A program made the position numbers and the translations under genes. From positions 1 to 21,925 of the IMG/VR virus record IMGVR_UViG_3300017769_000151: a stretch of DNA of 21,925 nucleotides; one strand, written 5' to 3'. Positions 1-5,554 of this stretch are shown here, in pieces; position 1 is the stretch's first letter, and each line of letters opens with the position of its first letter. This DNA is from a virus. Below the pieces are notes generated by a model. The model did not search any database, had not been told where the DNA came from, and saw nothing but the letters and a program-made list of their open reading frames with translations.

Positions 1-189
1 CTCCTTTGCATCAGGACTTATAAACAAGAACCCACCATAGTTACCCTCTTCATCTGCAGATACTTCAATCGTAACAGGTGCATAGTTAGGTGCTTTCAAT
101 AAGAATTTAGGGAAGCCATCTTCTCCCTCTCCTAAATATTTGTTTATAGAAAAACCTTCTAGTTGTTTGTAATATTCATTCATGTCCAT
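1..189 (-). CDS. Hypothetical phage protein, N-terminal part (cut by window edge)
   Basis: The first 63 codons of a leftward gene that runs off the left edge. The reading frame is open throughout. The start is the ATG at 189, preceded by AAGGAG with an 8-nt spacer, and it overlaps the methyltransferase stop codon as TAATG, so the two genes are probably translationally coupled. The visible part begins MDMNEYYKQLEG, is acidic and aromatic, and shows no membrane span or motif I recognise. I cannot assign a function. It is probably co-transcribed with the methyltransferase. Confidence 0.75.
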   Translation of the reverse strand, partial: MDMNEYYKQLEGFSINKYLGEGEDGFPKFLLKAPNYAPVTIEVSADEEGNYGGFLFISPDAKE

Positions 190-1397
190 TATACCATCTC
201 CTTATTGTTGTTATACATTTCATGCCACTCATCTGACTGTATGCCCTTGAGTATATGAGCAATCACATCTACTGTCCAACCATTACCAATCATCTTGTAT
301 CGTTGTGTCTTTGATACACCCTCTGTGTAATTATCAGGTAGTGTCTGCAATCTCTCACACTCAATAGGTGTTAGCTTTCTCCATGTCATACCTTCTACCA
401 CAACATTATCTTTTTGTACAGTCGTAAGACAATTAGTTTTATCATCATCACGTATCTCTACTTGTGGTGTTAGTGGTAAATCCATTTGGTAATCTTTACG
501 TACACCCTCTGCATCTAGCCTACGATTAACAATGCGACCACCCTTGGCAGAATACGTAGCTACCTTTGGTTCTCTATTGCCACCTTGCATAGTCAATAGT
601 GTAGGTGCTTTACCATTCATGTGATACACTTGCTTTGTTGCTCTGTAATTGTAGTGTGCATACTCTTCTGCATCTCCTACAGGTATCAGTCTATCAACAA
701 GTGTCATACCATTATTACCTGCTCCCTTGTGCATTGTAGCAGTAGTACACAGAGACTTTTGATATGGGTGTTTGTGATGTCTAGCATTACGTTCATTGAT
801 TGGTACAGGTGGTTCTCCATGATCCTCTTGTAGTATATCTCGTAACACTAAACCTAAATCTTCCATAGGTGGTATTGGTATCTGCATATACTTACCACTA
901 CATAATGGGTCATTCATTCTTTTACCAAACCAATAGTTTCTCCACCTGTTCTGTGCAGATTTAACACTAGAGTTAAGTAACTGTGGGGGGAATCCCATAT
1001 GCTCTGTGATTACATCTTCAAACTCTTTCTTCATTCTAACATTCTCAAGTAGCACGTACTCAGGTTTTAAGTCATTCATAACATTTATAAACTCAAAGAA
1101 TAACTTGGAACGTGGGTCATCAAATGCCAACTGATCTCCTGCAAAAGAAAATCCCTGACAAGGTGAGCCACCGAGAAGTAGGGTTATGGGTTCAGAGTTG
1201 TATGGGGTACGTGTAGCATACCAATCTTTTAACTTTGTAACATCTCCTAACTGTATTGTATTAGGAAAATTCTTTTGTGTTATCTCCATGGCATACTTGT
1301 CAATCTCACAAGCATAGTATCTATGGACAGGTATGTTAGCACGTTGTAAGGCTAACTGCCCACAACTCATGCCATCAAATAAACTTAGTACATTCAT
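189..1397 (-). CDS. C5 cytosine-specific DNA methyltransferase
   Basis: A 402-residue enzyme that transfers a methyl group from S-adenosylmethionine to carbon 5 of cytosine in DNA. The family motifs are in order: motif I (LFDGMSCGQ, residues 6-14) for AdoMet binding, motif IV (SPCQGFSFAG, with catalytic Cys80), motif VI (ENV, 118-120), motif VIII (QNRWR, 149-153), motif IX (LTPIECERLQ, about 342-351) and motif X (GNGW, 371-374). The variable region between VIII and IX, about 160-340, should hold the target-recognition domain. Motif I carries FDG in place of the commoner FAG. The catalytic set looks complete, so the enzyme is probably active. No restriction nuclease is visible beside it, so it is most likely an orphan enzyme that protects phage DNA from host restriction or marks it for regulation. 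The start follows the stop of the upstream miniprotein by one base (TAA-T-ATG). The target sequence cannot be read from this protein. Confidence 0.95.
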   Translation of the reverse strand: MNVLSLFDGMSCGQLALQRANIPVHRYYACEIDKYAMEITQKNFPNTIQLGDVTKLKDWYATRTPYNSEPITLLLGGSPCQGFSFAGDQLAFDDPRSKLFFEFINVMNDLKPEYVLLENVRMKKEFEDVITEHMGFPPQLLNSSVKSAQNRWRNYWFGKRMNDPLCSGKYMQIPIPPMEDLGLVLRDILQEDHGEPPVPINERNARHHKHPYQKSLCTTATMHKGAGNNGMTLVDRLIPVGDAEEYAHYNYRATKQVYHMNGKAPTLLTMQGGNREPKVATYSAKGGRIVNRRLDAEGVRKDYQMDLPLTPQVEIRDDDKTNCLTTVQKDNVVVEGMTWRKLTPIECERLQTLPDNYTEGVSKTQRYKMIGNGWTVDVIAHILKGIQSDEWHEMYNNNKEMV

Positions 1398-1398
1398 A

Positions 1399-1485
1399 TT
1401 AGACTCCTATGTAGCATGAAAAGAATAATGCAATTATTCCTGTCACAATTAAAATTAATATTCTATCGTTATCATTAGGTAACAT
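1399..1485 (-). CDS. Single-span membrane miniprotein (28 aa)
   Basis: A short leftward gene of 28 codons plus stop. Its ATG at 1485 has a strong ribosome binding site (AAAGGAG, spacer about 7 nt). A polar start (MLPNDNDR) is followed by a hydrophobic stretch, ILILIVTGIIALFFSCYIGV, long enough to cross a membrane once. The stop lies one base before the methyltransferase ATG, so the pair is probably coupled. A 15-bp palindrome lies 13 nt upstream of the start. The function is unknown. The ribosome binding site, tight packing and clean membrane segment make it a plausible real gene despite its size. Confidence 0.6.
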   Translation of the reverse strand: MLPNDNDRILILIVTGIIALFFSCYIGV

Positions 1486-1498
1486 TTTAATCTCCTTT

Positions 1499-1513
1499 GT
1501 CCCAACTTGGGAC
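1499..1513 (-). repeat. 15-bp start-associated palindrome, copy 1
   Basis: GTCCCAAGTTGGGAC on the minus strand: 7-bp arms around a central G. It lies directly before the ribosome binding site of the 28-residue membrane protein, 13 nt from its ATG. It is one of ten identical copies, all oriented with leftward transcription. Confidence 0.9.
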
Positions 1514-1519
1514 TTATAG

Positions 1520-1624
1520 TTATAAACAATTACAAAACGTGTTAGTTATCGCCATCGCCATGATGTATGTAATATATAACACAATTACACCACCAAAGCA
1601 AATGGCGAATACTTTATATAGCAT
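1520..1624 (-). CDS. Single-span membrane miniprotein (34 aa)
   Basis: A 34-codon leftward frame whose ATG at 1624 overlaps the last 11 bases of the upstream coiled-coil gene. The translation has one long hydrophobic run (VFAICFGGVIVLYITYIM, residues 5-22) and a polar tail with two cysteines, fitting a single-pass membrane peptide. No clear ribosome binding site precedes the ATG, so expression would rely on coupling to the overlapping upstream gene. It fills what would otherwise be a gap of about 100 bp. The function is unknown, and a chance frame cannot be excluded. Confidence 0.4.
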   Translation of the reverse strand: MLYKVFAICFGGVIVLYITYIMAMAITNTFCNCL

Positions 1625-2381
1625 CTATGTAAACACGTAGATGTGTAGACTGATCTATTGATTGACCCCAATACGTAGCACCTGTACCCTTGAGTTCAGG
1701 CTTGATGTGTTGTCCACGTACTCTCATAGTGTATGACTCGTTATTAAGATATACTTTCATACCTCTTGTTAGCTTCTTGCCATACTCATCATTAGGTATC
1801 TCAGAGAATACATATCTGTGTCCTTTAGTATTAGCATTATCATAGTATAACTTTCTCCAATACTCTACGTGTTTACTTTCTCTATGTGCAAGATTTTCTG
1901 CTTGTTCTAGCAGTTCATCTCTCTCCTTGAGCATACCTTGTAGGTTCTCAACCTTAGTTGTGAGTCCAAGCAACCTATCCTCTTGCTCTTGTAAGTTCTT
2001 CTTATATATCTTGTCATTGTTTTCAATGATGTCATCAGTCTTCTTCAAGTCTTCTTTTAACTCCTTGATTCGCATAACTCTACCTCTATCTTGGTCTTTA
2101 ACTTTAGCAGATGAAGTTTCTACTTGACCTTGTAACCTCTCAATCTTAGCAACTAAGTCTTTAGTTCTACCCATATGCTCTGACCTGTCAAGCATCTCCT
2201 CTTGCTCACACAACTTAGCAAATGCCCTGACCATATGTTGAAAGTCCATATGTGATATAGGTATGTGCTTATCTTCTGCTTCTGAATAGTATGTCTTGTA
2301 GTTTAAGTCATACATATCACTTGCTAATTTACCTGTGCTAGTTGTTGCTCCTAGCATTTGTACTACTCTGTGTATCTTCAT
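1614..2381 (-). CDS. Coiled-coil hypothetical protein
   Basis: A 255-residue protein I cannot assign to a family. Residues about 60-170 are rich in Glu, Lys, Gln and Leu with heptad-like spacing and almost no Gly or Pro, which indicates a long coiled coil and probable oligomerisation. The C-terminal 85 residues look globular and aromatic (YWRKLYYDN, YVFSEIPNDEYG, TYWGQSIDQ). There is no signal peptide or membrane span. The ATG at 2381 has AAGGAG 8 nt upstream and overlaps the previous stop as TAATG. It sits among early-type genes, so a host-takeover or DNA-metabolism role is possible, but nothing in the sequence shows it. Confidence 0.8.
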   Translation of the reverse strand: MKIHRVVQMLGATTSTGKLASDMYDLNYKTYYSEAEDKHIPISHMDFQHMVRAFAKLCEQEEMLDRSEHMGRTKDLVAKIERLQGQVETSSAKVKDQDRGRVMRIKELKEDLKKTDDIIENNDKIYKKNLQEQEDRLLGLTTKVENLQGMLKERDELLEQAENLAHRESKHVEYWRKLYYDNANTKGHRYVFSEIPNDEYGKKLTRGMKVYLNNESYTMRVRGQHIKPELKGTGATYWGQSIDQSTHLRVYIDAI

Positions 2382-2554
2382 TATACTAACTCCTTACCTT
2401 GAACATAGTTGTTATCTTTTTCTATTATGTGTGGTGCAGATTGCATGAAGAAGTCTACCATGTCTACTGCTTCCTGTTCTGACTCTGCTTCTACTGAATA
2501 GTAGAGGTAGCCATTCATACCTTCAATGTGTATTTTAAAAAAGTATTCTTTCAT
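2381..2554 (-). CDS. Small hypothetical protein (57 aa)
   Basis: A 57-residue acidic protein beginning MKEYFFKIHIEGMNGYLYY. I chose the ATG at 2554, not the longer frame starting at 2617, because AGGAG lies 6 nt before it and the 15-bp palindrome lies just upstream. The longer form would have to translate through the palindrome. The pattern of two likely beta strands followed by an acidic helix (EAESEQEAVDMVDFF) resembles small ferredoxin-like folds, but I recognise no family. Its stop overlaps the ATG of the coiled-coil gene. Confidence 0.7.
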   Translation of the reverse strand: MKEYFFKIHIEGMNGYLYYSVEAESEQEAVDMVDFFMQSAPHIIEKDNNYVQGKELV

Positions 2555-2572
2555 ATTCGTCTCCTGTGTTGT

Positions 2573-2587
2573 GTCCCAACTTGGGAC
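2573..2587 (-). repeat. 15-bp start-associated palindrome, copy 2
   Basis: An exact copy of GTCCCAAGTTGGGAC on the minus strand, 18 nt before the ATG of the 57-residue protein and immediately upstream of its AGGAG. It falls just downstream of the stop of the next gene at 2592. Confidence 0.9.
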
Positions 2588-2591
2588 ATGG

Positions 2592-2993
2592 TTAAATGTA
2601 AACTTTGGGGTTACCATTTGAGGAATCCATGTTAATCATACCTACCCAATCACTTGGAATGTAATTCCATTCTTTAGGTTTGTATTGGTTATCACTCATG
2701 CCTTGATGCATGAAGTAGTCATCTGTATAGGGGTTATACTTTACTCTATCCCAATCGTCAAGATATACCATACGTGATGGCTCTTCCCTTGACTCTGATA
2801 TATAACCTACTGCAAAAGCATGAACATTCTTCTTGCCCTCTTGTCGCACTCGCTTTTGTCCACCCTTACGGACAACAAACTTAGCATCTTCAAGAACAAC
2901 CCATGACTTATGATCTTTTACTAAACCACTCTTGCAATCTTGTATGCTCCAACAGTTTCTATGTAAGTTCCAATAGACTCTAACCTTTTGCAT
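2592..2993 (-). CDS. Hypothetical phage protein (133 aa)
   Basis: A 133-residue basic N-terminal, aromatic-rich protein. The opening (MQKVRVYWNLHRNCWSIQ) and the central KYNPYTDDYF segment look like a conserved small phage protein, but I cannot name the family or a function. There is no signal peptide or membrane span, and two cysteines lie near the N-terminus (14 and 20). The start at 2993 follows AGGAGAGG and overlaps the end of the upstream 46-residue gene by 14 nt, so the genes are probably coupled. Confidence 0.8.
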   Translation of the reverse strand: MQKVRVYWNLHRNCWSIQDCKSGLVKDHKSWVVLEDAKFVVRKGGQKRVRQEGKKNVHAFAVGYISESREEPSRMVYLDDWDRVKYNPYTDDYFMHQGMSDNQYKPKEWNYIPSDWVGMINMDSSNGNPKVYI

Positions 2994-3120
2994 AAAACCT
3001 CTCCTGATGTTGTTGTTTAATTTTACGTTGCATCTTCCTGTTAAACTTCCACATATTTTTATTCTTAGTATTAGGCTTTTTCCTAACAGGTATCTTTTGA
3101 AATGTGTCTTGACTATTCAT
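2980..3120 (-). CDS. Small basic hypothetical protein (46 aa)
   Basis: A 46-residue, strongly Lys/Arg-rich protein (core KIPVRKKPNTKNKNMWKFNR), probably nucleic-acid binding by composition alone. The ATG at 3120 has GAGGAG 7 nt upstream. That site lies within the end of the preceding gene, whose stop overlaps this start. Its own 3' end overlaps the start of the 133-residue gene in another frame. The nested overlaps and good ribosome binding site support a real gene. The function is unknown. Confidence 0.65.
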   Translation of the reverse strand: MNSQDTFQKIPVRKKPNTKNKNMWKFNRKMQRKIKQQHQERFYAKG

Positions 3121-3268
3121 TTGTAATCTCCTCAATAATTACGTCATTATAACCTCTAGCTTTCCAATCGTCTGCATCTCGCTTGGCATCATTGTAGTTC
3201 TTGTAGTAATCATCGTTACCACCTACCCAAACTATGTATCTCCAACCATTTGCATAATCTGTATCCAT
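3113..3268 (-). CDS. Small hypothetical protein (51 aa)
   Basis: A 51-residue protein, MDTDYANGWRYIVWVGG at the start, followed by an aromatic, acidic region (NDDYYKNYNDAKRDADDW) and ending in VIIEEITNE. The predicted pattern is strand, helix, strand. The pattern of an amphipathic strand, a gap and a helix ending in DDW..RGY suggests a small compact fold, but I recognise no family. The ATG at 3268 has GAGGAG 7 nt upstream. The 3' end overlaps the next gene by 8 nt. Confidence 0.7.
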   Translation of the reverse strand: MDTDYANGWRYIVWVGGNDDYYKNYNDAKRDADDWKARGYNDVIIEEITNE

Positions 3269-3272
3269 AATA

Positions 3273-3449
3273 TTACTCCTCTGTAAAGAATGCTTGTTTA
3301 TATCTTATAGTGCCTTCCACAATAGCTATAGCTTCATTAAGTCTTTTCAAGTTATACTTGTTCTTTATGTGTATAGGCACTTGTGGATTAGTCTCCAAAC
3401 TATTTTTAGTTTGTAACAATAATGATAACAGTTCTCTATTCTTTTCCAT
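3273..3449 (-). CDS. Small hypothetical protein (58 aa)
   Basis: A 58-residue, largely helical protein: a Leu-rich N-terminal helix (NRELLSLLLQTKNSLE), a proline break, then a second helix (LKRLNEAIAIVEGTIRY). It looks like a helical hairpin and could mediate protein contacts. The ATG at 3449 has AAGGAG 7 nt upstream, and a 15-bp palindrome ends 12 nt before it. Its terminal GAGGAG also serves as the ribosome binding site of the next gene. No family recognised. Confidence 0.7.
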   Translation of the reverse strand: MEKNRELLSLLLQTKNSLETNPQVPIHIKNKYNLKRLNEAIAIVEGTIRYKQAFFTEE

Positions 3450-3461
3450 TTGATACTCCTT

Positions 3462-3476
3462 GTCCCAACTTGGGAC
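3462..3476 (-). repeat. 15-bp start-associated palindrome, copy 3
   Basis: An exact copy of GTCCCAAGTTGGGAC on the minus strand, abutting the AAGGAG of the 58-residue protein and 12 nt from its ATG. It occupies the short gap after the GP88-like gene. Confidence 0.9.
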
Positions 3477-3486
3477 ATTGTTAATG

Positions 3487-4170
3487 TTAATACTTCTTTA
3501 CTTTCTCAACGATAGTGTCTGTCGTGCCATGTTGATAGCACAACAGACAATCCTTACACTTTTGACCTGTACAATTCTGATCGTCAACATACTCATCTTC
3601 TAACACATTATTGAATGTCTTGTCAAAGTGCTTGGGTGGTTTGCTCAAGATCGTACCTACTTTTGGATTACTGTAAATAATAATAAGGTTTTTAGGTTTA
3701 TCTCTTGAGTCAAAAAATGGTTTAATAATATCTGTACGTTTAGTCCACAAGGCGAATATGCAATGTGGGTTGTGTTCTGCAATACGACAATAGTTCTCTA
3801 TGTGTGTAAACTTATTATATCTCTTGATAACTTTGCCCTTTGAGTCCACAGTCTCAGTACGTAATTCGCCATGTGCATCAAGTCTTTTGTATGCCACAAG
3901 ATACGTAGGTATATTACTGCGTTCAAGCAATCGTTCTGCTAAATGCTCATTGCGAGATAATGCAGGTTGCATATTCTTGCGATAAGAACCAAGCATGACG
4001 TGACTATAGCAAACACCACAGATGTCAACGACTTTACCTGCCTTGTCATTTTTAGCTTTGGCTTTGATGTATCTGTCGTAGCAGAAGCCATTGGTAACTG
4101 TATTGTCGCTAATAGCAGTCAAAGACTCAAGTTTGCCTGTCATCTTTGATACGTGTATATCTTGTAACAT
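3487..4170 (-). CDS. GP88-like phage protein with two cysteine clusters
   Basis: A 227-residue protein that resembles the phage family called gene product 88 (function unknown). This assignment is from recall of the pattern and is moderately sure. Two cysteine groups frame it: C30 with C51-x2-C54 near the N-terminus, and C200-x4-C205-x2-C208-x2-C211 near the C-terminus. Together they could bind zinc or an Fe-S cluster. The middle has an alternating strand and helix pattern. I chose the ATG at 4170 because GGAG lies 6 nt upstream. The ATG at 4182, four codons earlier, lacks any ribosome binding site. A leader of about 75 nt with a hairpin and palindrome precedes the gene. Confidence 0.75.
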   Translation of the reverse strand: MLQDIHVSKMTGKLESLTAISDNTVTNGFCYDRYIKAKAKNDKAGKVVDICGVCYSHVMLGSYRKNMQPALSRNEHLAERLLERSNIPTYLVAYKRLDAHGELRTETVDSKGKVIKRYNKFTHIENYCRIAEHNPHCIFALWTKRTDIIKPFFDSRDKPKNLIIIYSNPKVGTILSKPPKHFDKTFNNVLEDEYVDDQNCTGQKCKDCLLCYQHGTTDTIVEKVKKY

Positions 4171-4203
4171 ATGTAACTCCATAAGTAATAGTTAAAATTT
4201 AAG

Positions 4204-4226
4204 TAGGCAGTTTTACAAGATGCCTA
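4204..4226 (-). other. Hairpin in the leader of the GP88-like gene
   Basis: Inverted repeat TAGGCA / TGCCTA (6-bp stem, 11-nt loop) between the palindrome at 4246 and the GP88-like start. No U-run follows on the minus strand, so it does not look like an intrinsic terminator. An unused AGGAG lies just upstream of it. It may influence translation of the gene, but the stem is weak. Confidence 0.35.
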
Positions 4227-4245
4227 GCTTCTCCTCTCGTTGTGT

Positions 4246-4260
4246 GTCCCAACTTGGGAC
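4246..4260 (-). repeat. 15-bp palindrome, copy 4
   Basis: An exact copy of GTCCCAAGTTGGGAC on the minus strand. As at other copies, a purine-rich ribosome binding site (GAGAGGAG) follows it, but no start codon comes after that site at a usable distance. The next gene begins 75 nt away. Confidence 0.9.
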
Positions 4261-4266
4261 TTTTGG

Positions 4267-4593
4267 TTATGCTACCAACTTCTGTGCTAGTCTAGACTTG
4301 AAAGCAACATACCAATTCTGCGTAACTCTAGGCTTACCACGTCTATCATAAGCATGGAATGATGAGAACTTAGAACCAAAGTTGAATCTGATTAAAGGCT
4401 CACCTGACTTGCCACCATTACCCTTGCTAACAAACCAACCCTTGACTTTGATTCTATTCTTATCGCCTTGATATCTAAAAGGCTTGTACCCTTTAAGTTT
4501 AAGATAAGTTAAAGTTAAAAGGATTCGTATAGGTGTGAAGCCACCCTCTATAACTTGACCTTTTGCGATATCGTTAAAATTGATAATAAACAT
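4267..4593 (-). CDS. Hypothetical phage protein (108 aa)
   Basis: A 108-residue basic protein rich in aromatic residues. It starts MFIINFNDIAKGQVIEGG, has a helical Leu-rich stretch (PIRILLTLTYLKLKG), then a basic, Gly-rich part (KGWFVSKGNGGKSGEP) and a Phe/Arg-rich C-terminus. There is no signal peptide or clear motif. The ATG at 4593 has AAAGGAG 8 nt upstream. It is the first gene behind the promoter at 4637-4665, so it and the genes to its left can be transcribed without the upstream promoters. Function unknown. Confidence 0.75.
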   Translation of the reverse strand: MFIINFNDIAKGQVIEGGFTPIRILLTLTYLKLKGYKPFRYQGDKNRIKVKGWFVSKGNGGKSGEPLIRFNFGSKFSSFHAYDRRGKPRVTQNWYVAFKSRLAQKLVA

Positions 4594-4636
4594 ATAGAAA
4601 TCTCCTTTGTTAAATGTTAATGTTTATCTTGCTTAC

Positions 4637-4665
4637 ACCCTACCATAGGATATAAGAGGTGTCAA
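4637..4665 (-). promoter_or_regulatory. Leftward sigma-70-type promoter P1 with operator half-site
   Basis: On the minus strand, TTGACA (4665-4660), a 17-bp spacer and TAGGGT (4642-4637) preceded by TGG, which supplies an extended -10. The -10 is weak, but the surrounding GGTA..GTGTAAGCA matches the leftward promoter at 5355. GTCCCA, one arm of the repeated palindrome, runs into the -35 box (4672-4660), so a palindrome-binding protein could compete with RNA polymerase here. It would serve the gene ending at 4267 and those beyond. Confidence 0.55.
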
Positions 4666-4673
4666 ATGGGACA

Positions 4674-4838
4674 TCATATTCTCAATAATGTATATACTGC
4701 ACCACCTAATCCGAGTACACCCACTGTATATATAGCGATTGGTATCAGTCCTACGTTGTATAACATATCATTACCCATGATAATTACAACGATTACAGAT
4801 ACGATTAATAAAGTTATTCCACCTAATTTTTCTAACAT
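4674..4838 (-). CDS. Two-span membrane protein (54 aa)
   Basis: A 54-residue hydrophobic protein with two membrane segments (about 9-27, ITLLIVSVIVVIIMGNDML, and about 33-52), a short connecting loop and few charges. The ATG at 4838 is preferred over the frame's first ATG at 4856 because GGGGAG lies 7 nt before it. Upstream, the stop of the 38-residue gene overlaps the earlier ATG. The size and topology would fit a holin-like or antiholin-like peptide or an early host-membrane modulator, but the sequence does not decide. The recognised holin lies elsewhere in the window. Confidence 0.65.
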   Translation of the reverse strand: MLEKLGGITLLIVSVIVVIIMGNDMLYNVGLIPIAIYTVGVLGLGGAVYTLLRI

Positions 4839-4852
4839 TAGTTCTCTCCCCA

Positions 4853-4969
4853 TCAATCATTAGTTTTATTATAAAATTCTCTTAACTCTTTTTGCATCTC
4901 TTTTGGTAGACTATCCCACCAAGACATTAAGATACTGTCTAGCAGTCTATATTTATCTTTAATTTTCAT
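4853..4969 (-). CDS. Small hypothetical protein (38 aa)
   Basis: A 38-residue, mostly helical charged peptide (MKIKDKYRLLDSILMSWWD at the start, then PKEMQKELREFYNKTND). The ATG at 4969 directly abuts the TAA of the upstream gene, and GAGGAG lies 6 nt before it, which strongly supports translation. No motif recognised. Confidence 0.65.
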   Translation of the reverse strand: MKIKDKYRLLDSILMSWWDSLPKEMQKELREFYNKTND

Positions 4970-5284
4970 TTACTTCTCCTCAGTTGTTGGAGTCCCAACT
5001 TGGGACATTTGCTTTGCTCGTTGCTCTTTAATAAATGCCCTAGCTTTAGCTAACACACTTCGTCTATGCTCATCACGTTTAGCCATAAGGTAATCATGCA
5101 TGGCATTATCACTACCCAATGCACCACTAATCATGATAGGGTACATATCTATGGTCTGCTTACGTTCTGCGTTAGGTGTGAAGTCCCAAGATGATCTAAG
5201 GGTTTTCGTGTACCTAGCAGGGGTTGGCTTCCCATTCTCAAAGGCTAATTTGAGGTAAGCATTCTCGCCTTTAGTAATCGTCAT
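4970..5284 (-). CDS. Hypothetical phage protein (104 aa)
   Basis: A 104-residue basic protein, starting MTITKGENAYLKLAFENGKP, with a helical Arg/Lys-rich second half (MAKRDEHRRSVLAKARAFI). The ATG at 5284 has AAAGGA about 6 nt upstream. The frame could be extended to 5314, but that would translate the palindrome at 5298 and has no ribosome binding site. Near the C-terminus another palindrome copy lies inside the gene and is read as SQVGT. It is the first gene after promoter P2. No family recognised. Confidence 0.75.
   Translation of the reverse strand: MTITKGENAYLKLAFENGKPTPARYTKTLRSSWDFTPNAERKQTIDMYPIMISGALGSDNAMHDYLMAKRDEHRRSVLAKARAFIKEQRAKQMSQVGTPTTEEK
4992..5006 (-). repeat. 15-bp palindrome, copy 5 (inside a gene)
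   Basis: An exact copy of GTCCCAAGTTGGGAC within the last 12 codons of the 104-residue gene, read in frame as Ser-Gln-Val-Gly-Thr in a polar, probably disordered tail. Confidence 0.9.
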
Positions 5285-5297
5285 GTCTATCCTTTCT

Positions 5298-5312
5298 GTC
5301 CCAACTTGGGAC
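5298..5312 (-). repeat. 15-bp start-associated palindrome, copy 6
   Basis: An exact copy of GTCCCAAGTTGGGAC on the minus strand, 13 nt before the ATG at 5284 and immediately upstream of its ribosome binding site. It lies in the leader between promoter P2 and the gene. Confidence 0.9.
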
Positions 5313-5354
5313 ATCTAACTCGTTGAAATCAATACCTTTATTCAGTATGCTTAC

Positions 5355-5382
5355 ACTATACCACATACAAAACAAATGTCAA
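5355..5382 (-). promoter_or_regulatory. Leftward sigma-70-type promoter P2 with operator elements
   Basis: On the minus strand, TTGACA (5382-5377), a 16-bp spacer and TATAGT (5360-5355) with an extended TGG element. This is a strong sigma-70 match. The -35 is fused to the half-site GTCCCATTTGACA (5389-5377), and a full palindrome lies 6 bp further upstream (5396-5410). The predicted start near 5348 gives a leader of about 60 nt containing the palindrome at 5298. It restarts transcription after the terminator at 5509-5541. Confidence 0.75.
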
Positions 5383-5395
5383 ATGGGACATGTAA

Positions 5396-5410
5396 GTCCC
5401 AACTTGGGAC
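5396..5410 (-). repeat. 15-bp palindrome, copy 7 (upstream of P2)
   Basis: An exact copy of GTCCCAAGTTGGGAC on the minus strand, 13 bp upstream of the P2 -35 box and next to a second half-site that overlaps the -35. The pair looks like a tandem operator. Confidence 0.9.
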
Positions 5411-5415
5411 ACTTA

Positions 5416-5482
5416 ATCTATAACCTATAACCTACATACTACTGTCATCATCTATAACCTATAGCCTACAACCTACTATCAT
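5416..5482. repeat. Tandem 33-bp imperfect direct repeat
   Basis: Two 33-bp units, 5416-5448 and 5450-5482, match at 29 of 33 positions. Both start ATCTATAACCTATA and end in TCAT. They contain the word ATAACCTA several times. They lie in the non-coding gap between the terminator and promoter P2 and run into a perfect 14-bp palindrome, ATCATAATTATGAT (5478-5491). This could be an iteron-like binding array or an origin element. No function is shown. Confidence 0.6.
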
Positions 5483-5508
5483 AATTATGATGGACAGAAT
5501 TTAGGCAC

Positions 5509-5541
5509 AAAAAAAATCCCAAGCCATTTCTGACTTGGGAC
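5509..5541 (-). terminator. Rho-independent terminator (leftward)
   Basis: On the minus strand, TCCCAAG pairs with CTTGGGA across a 10-nt loop, followed by eight T residues (5516-5509). It lies 14 nt after the stop of the 202-residue gene, so it ends the transcript from promoter P3. Its stem has the same sequence as the arms of the repeated palindrome. Confidence 0.85.
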
Positions 5542-5554
5542 TTGATCTTATTTT

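Noticed and set aside
4666-4863. A plus-strand 65-residue frame opposite the two-span membrane gene
   Set aside because: It is antisense to a gene with a good ribosome binding site and likely topology, and it lacks its own.
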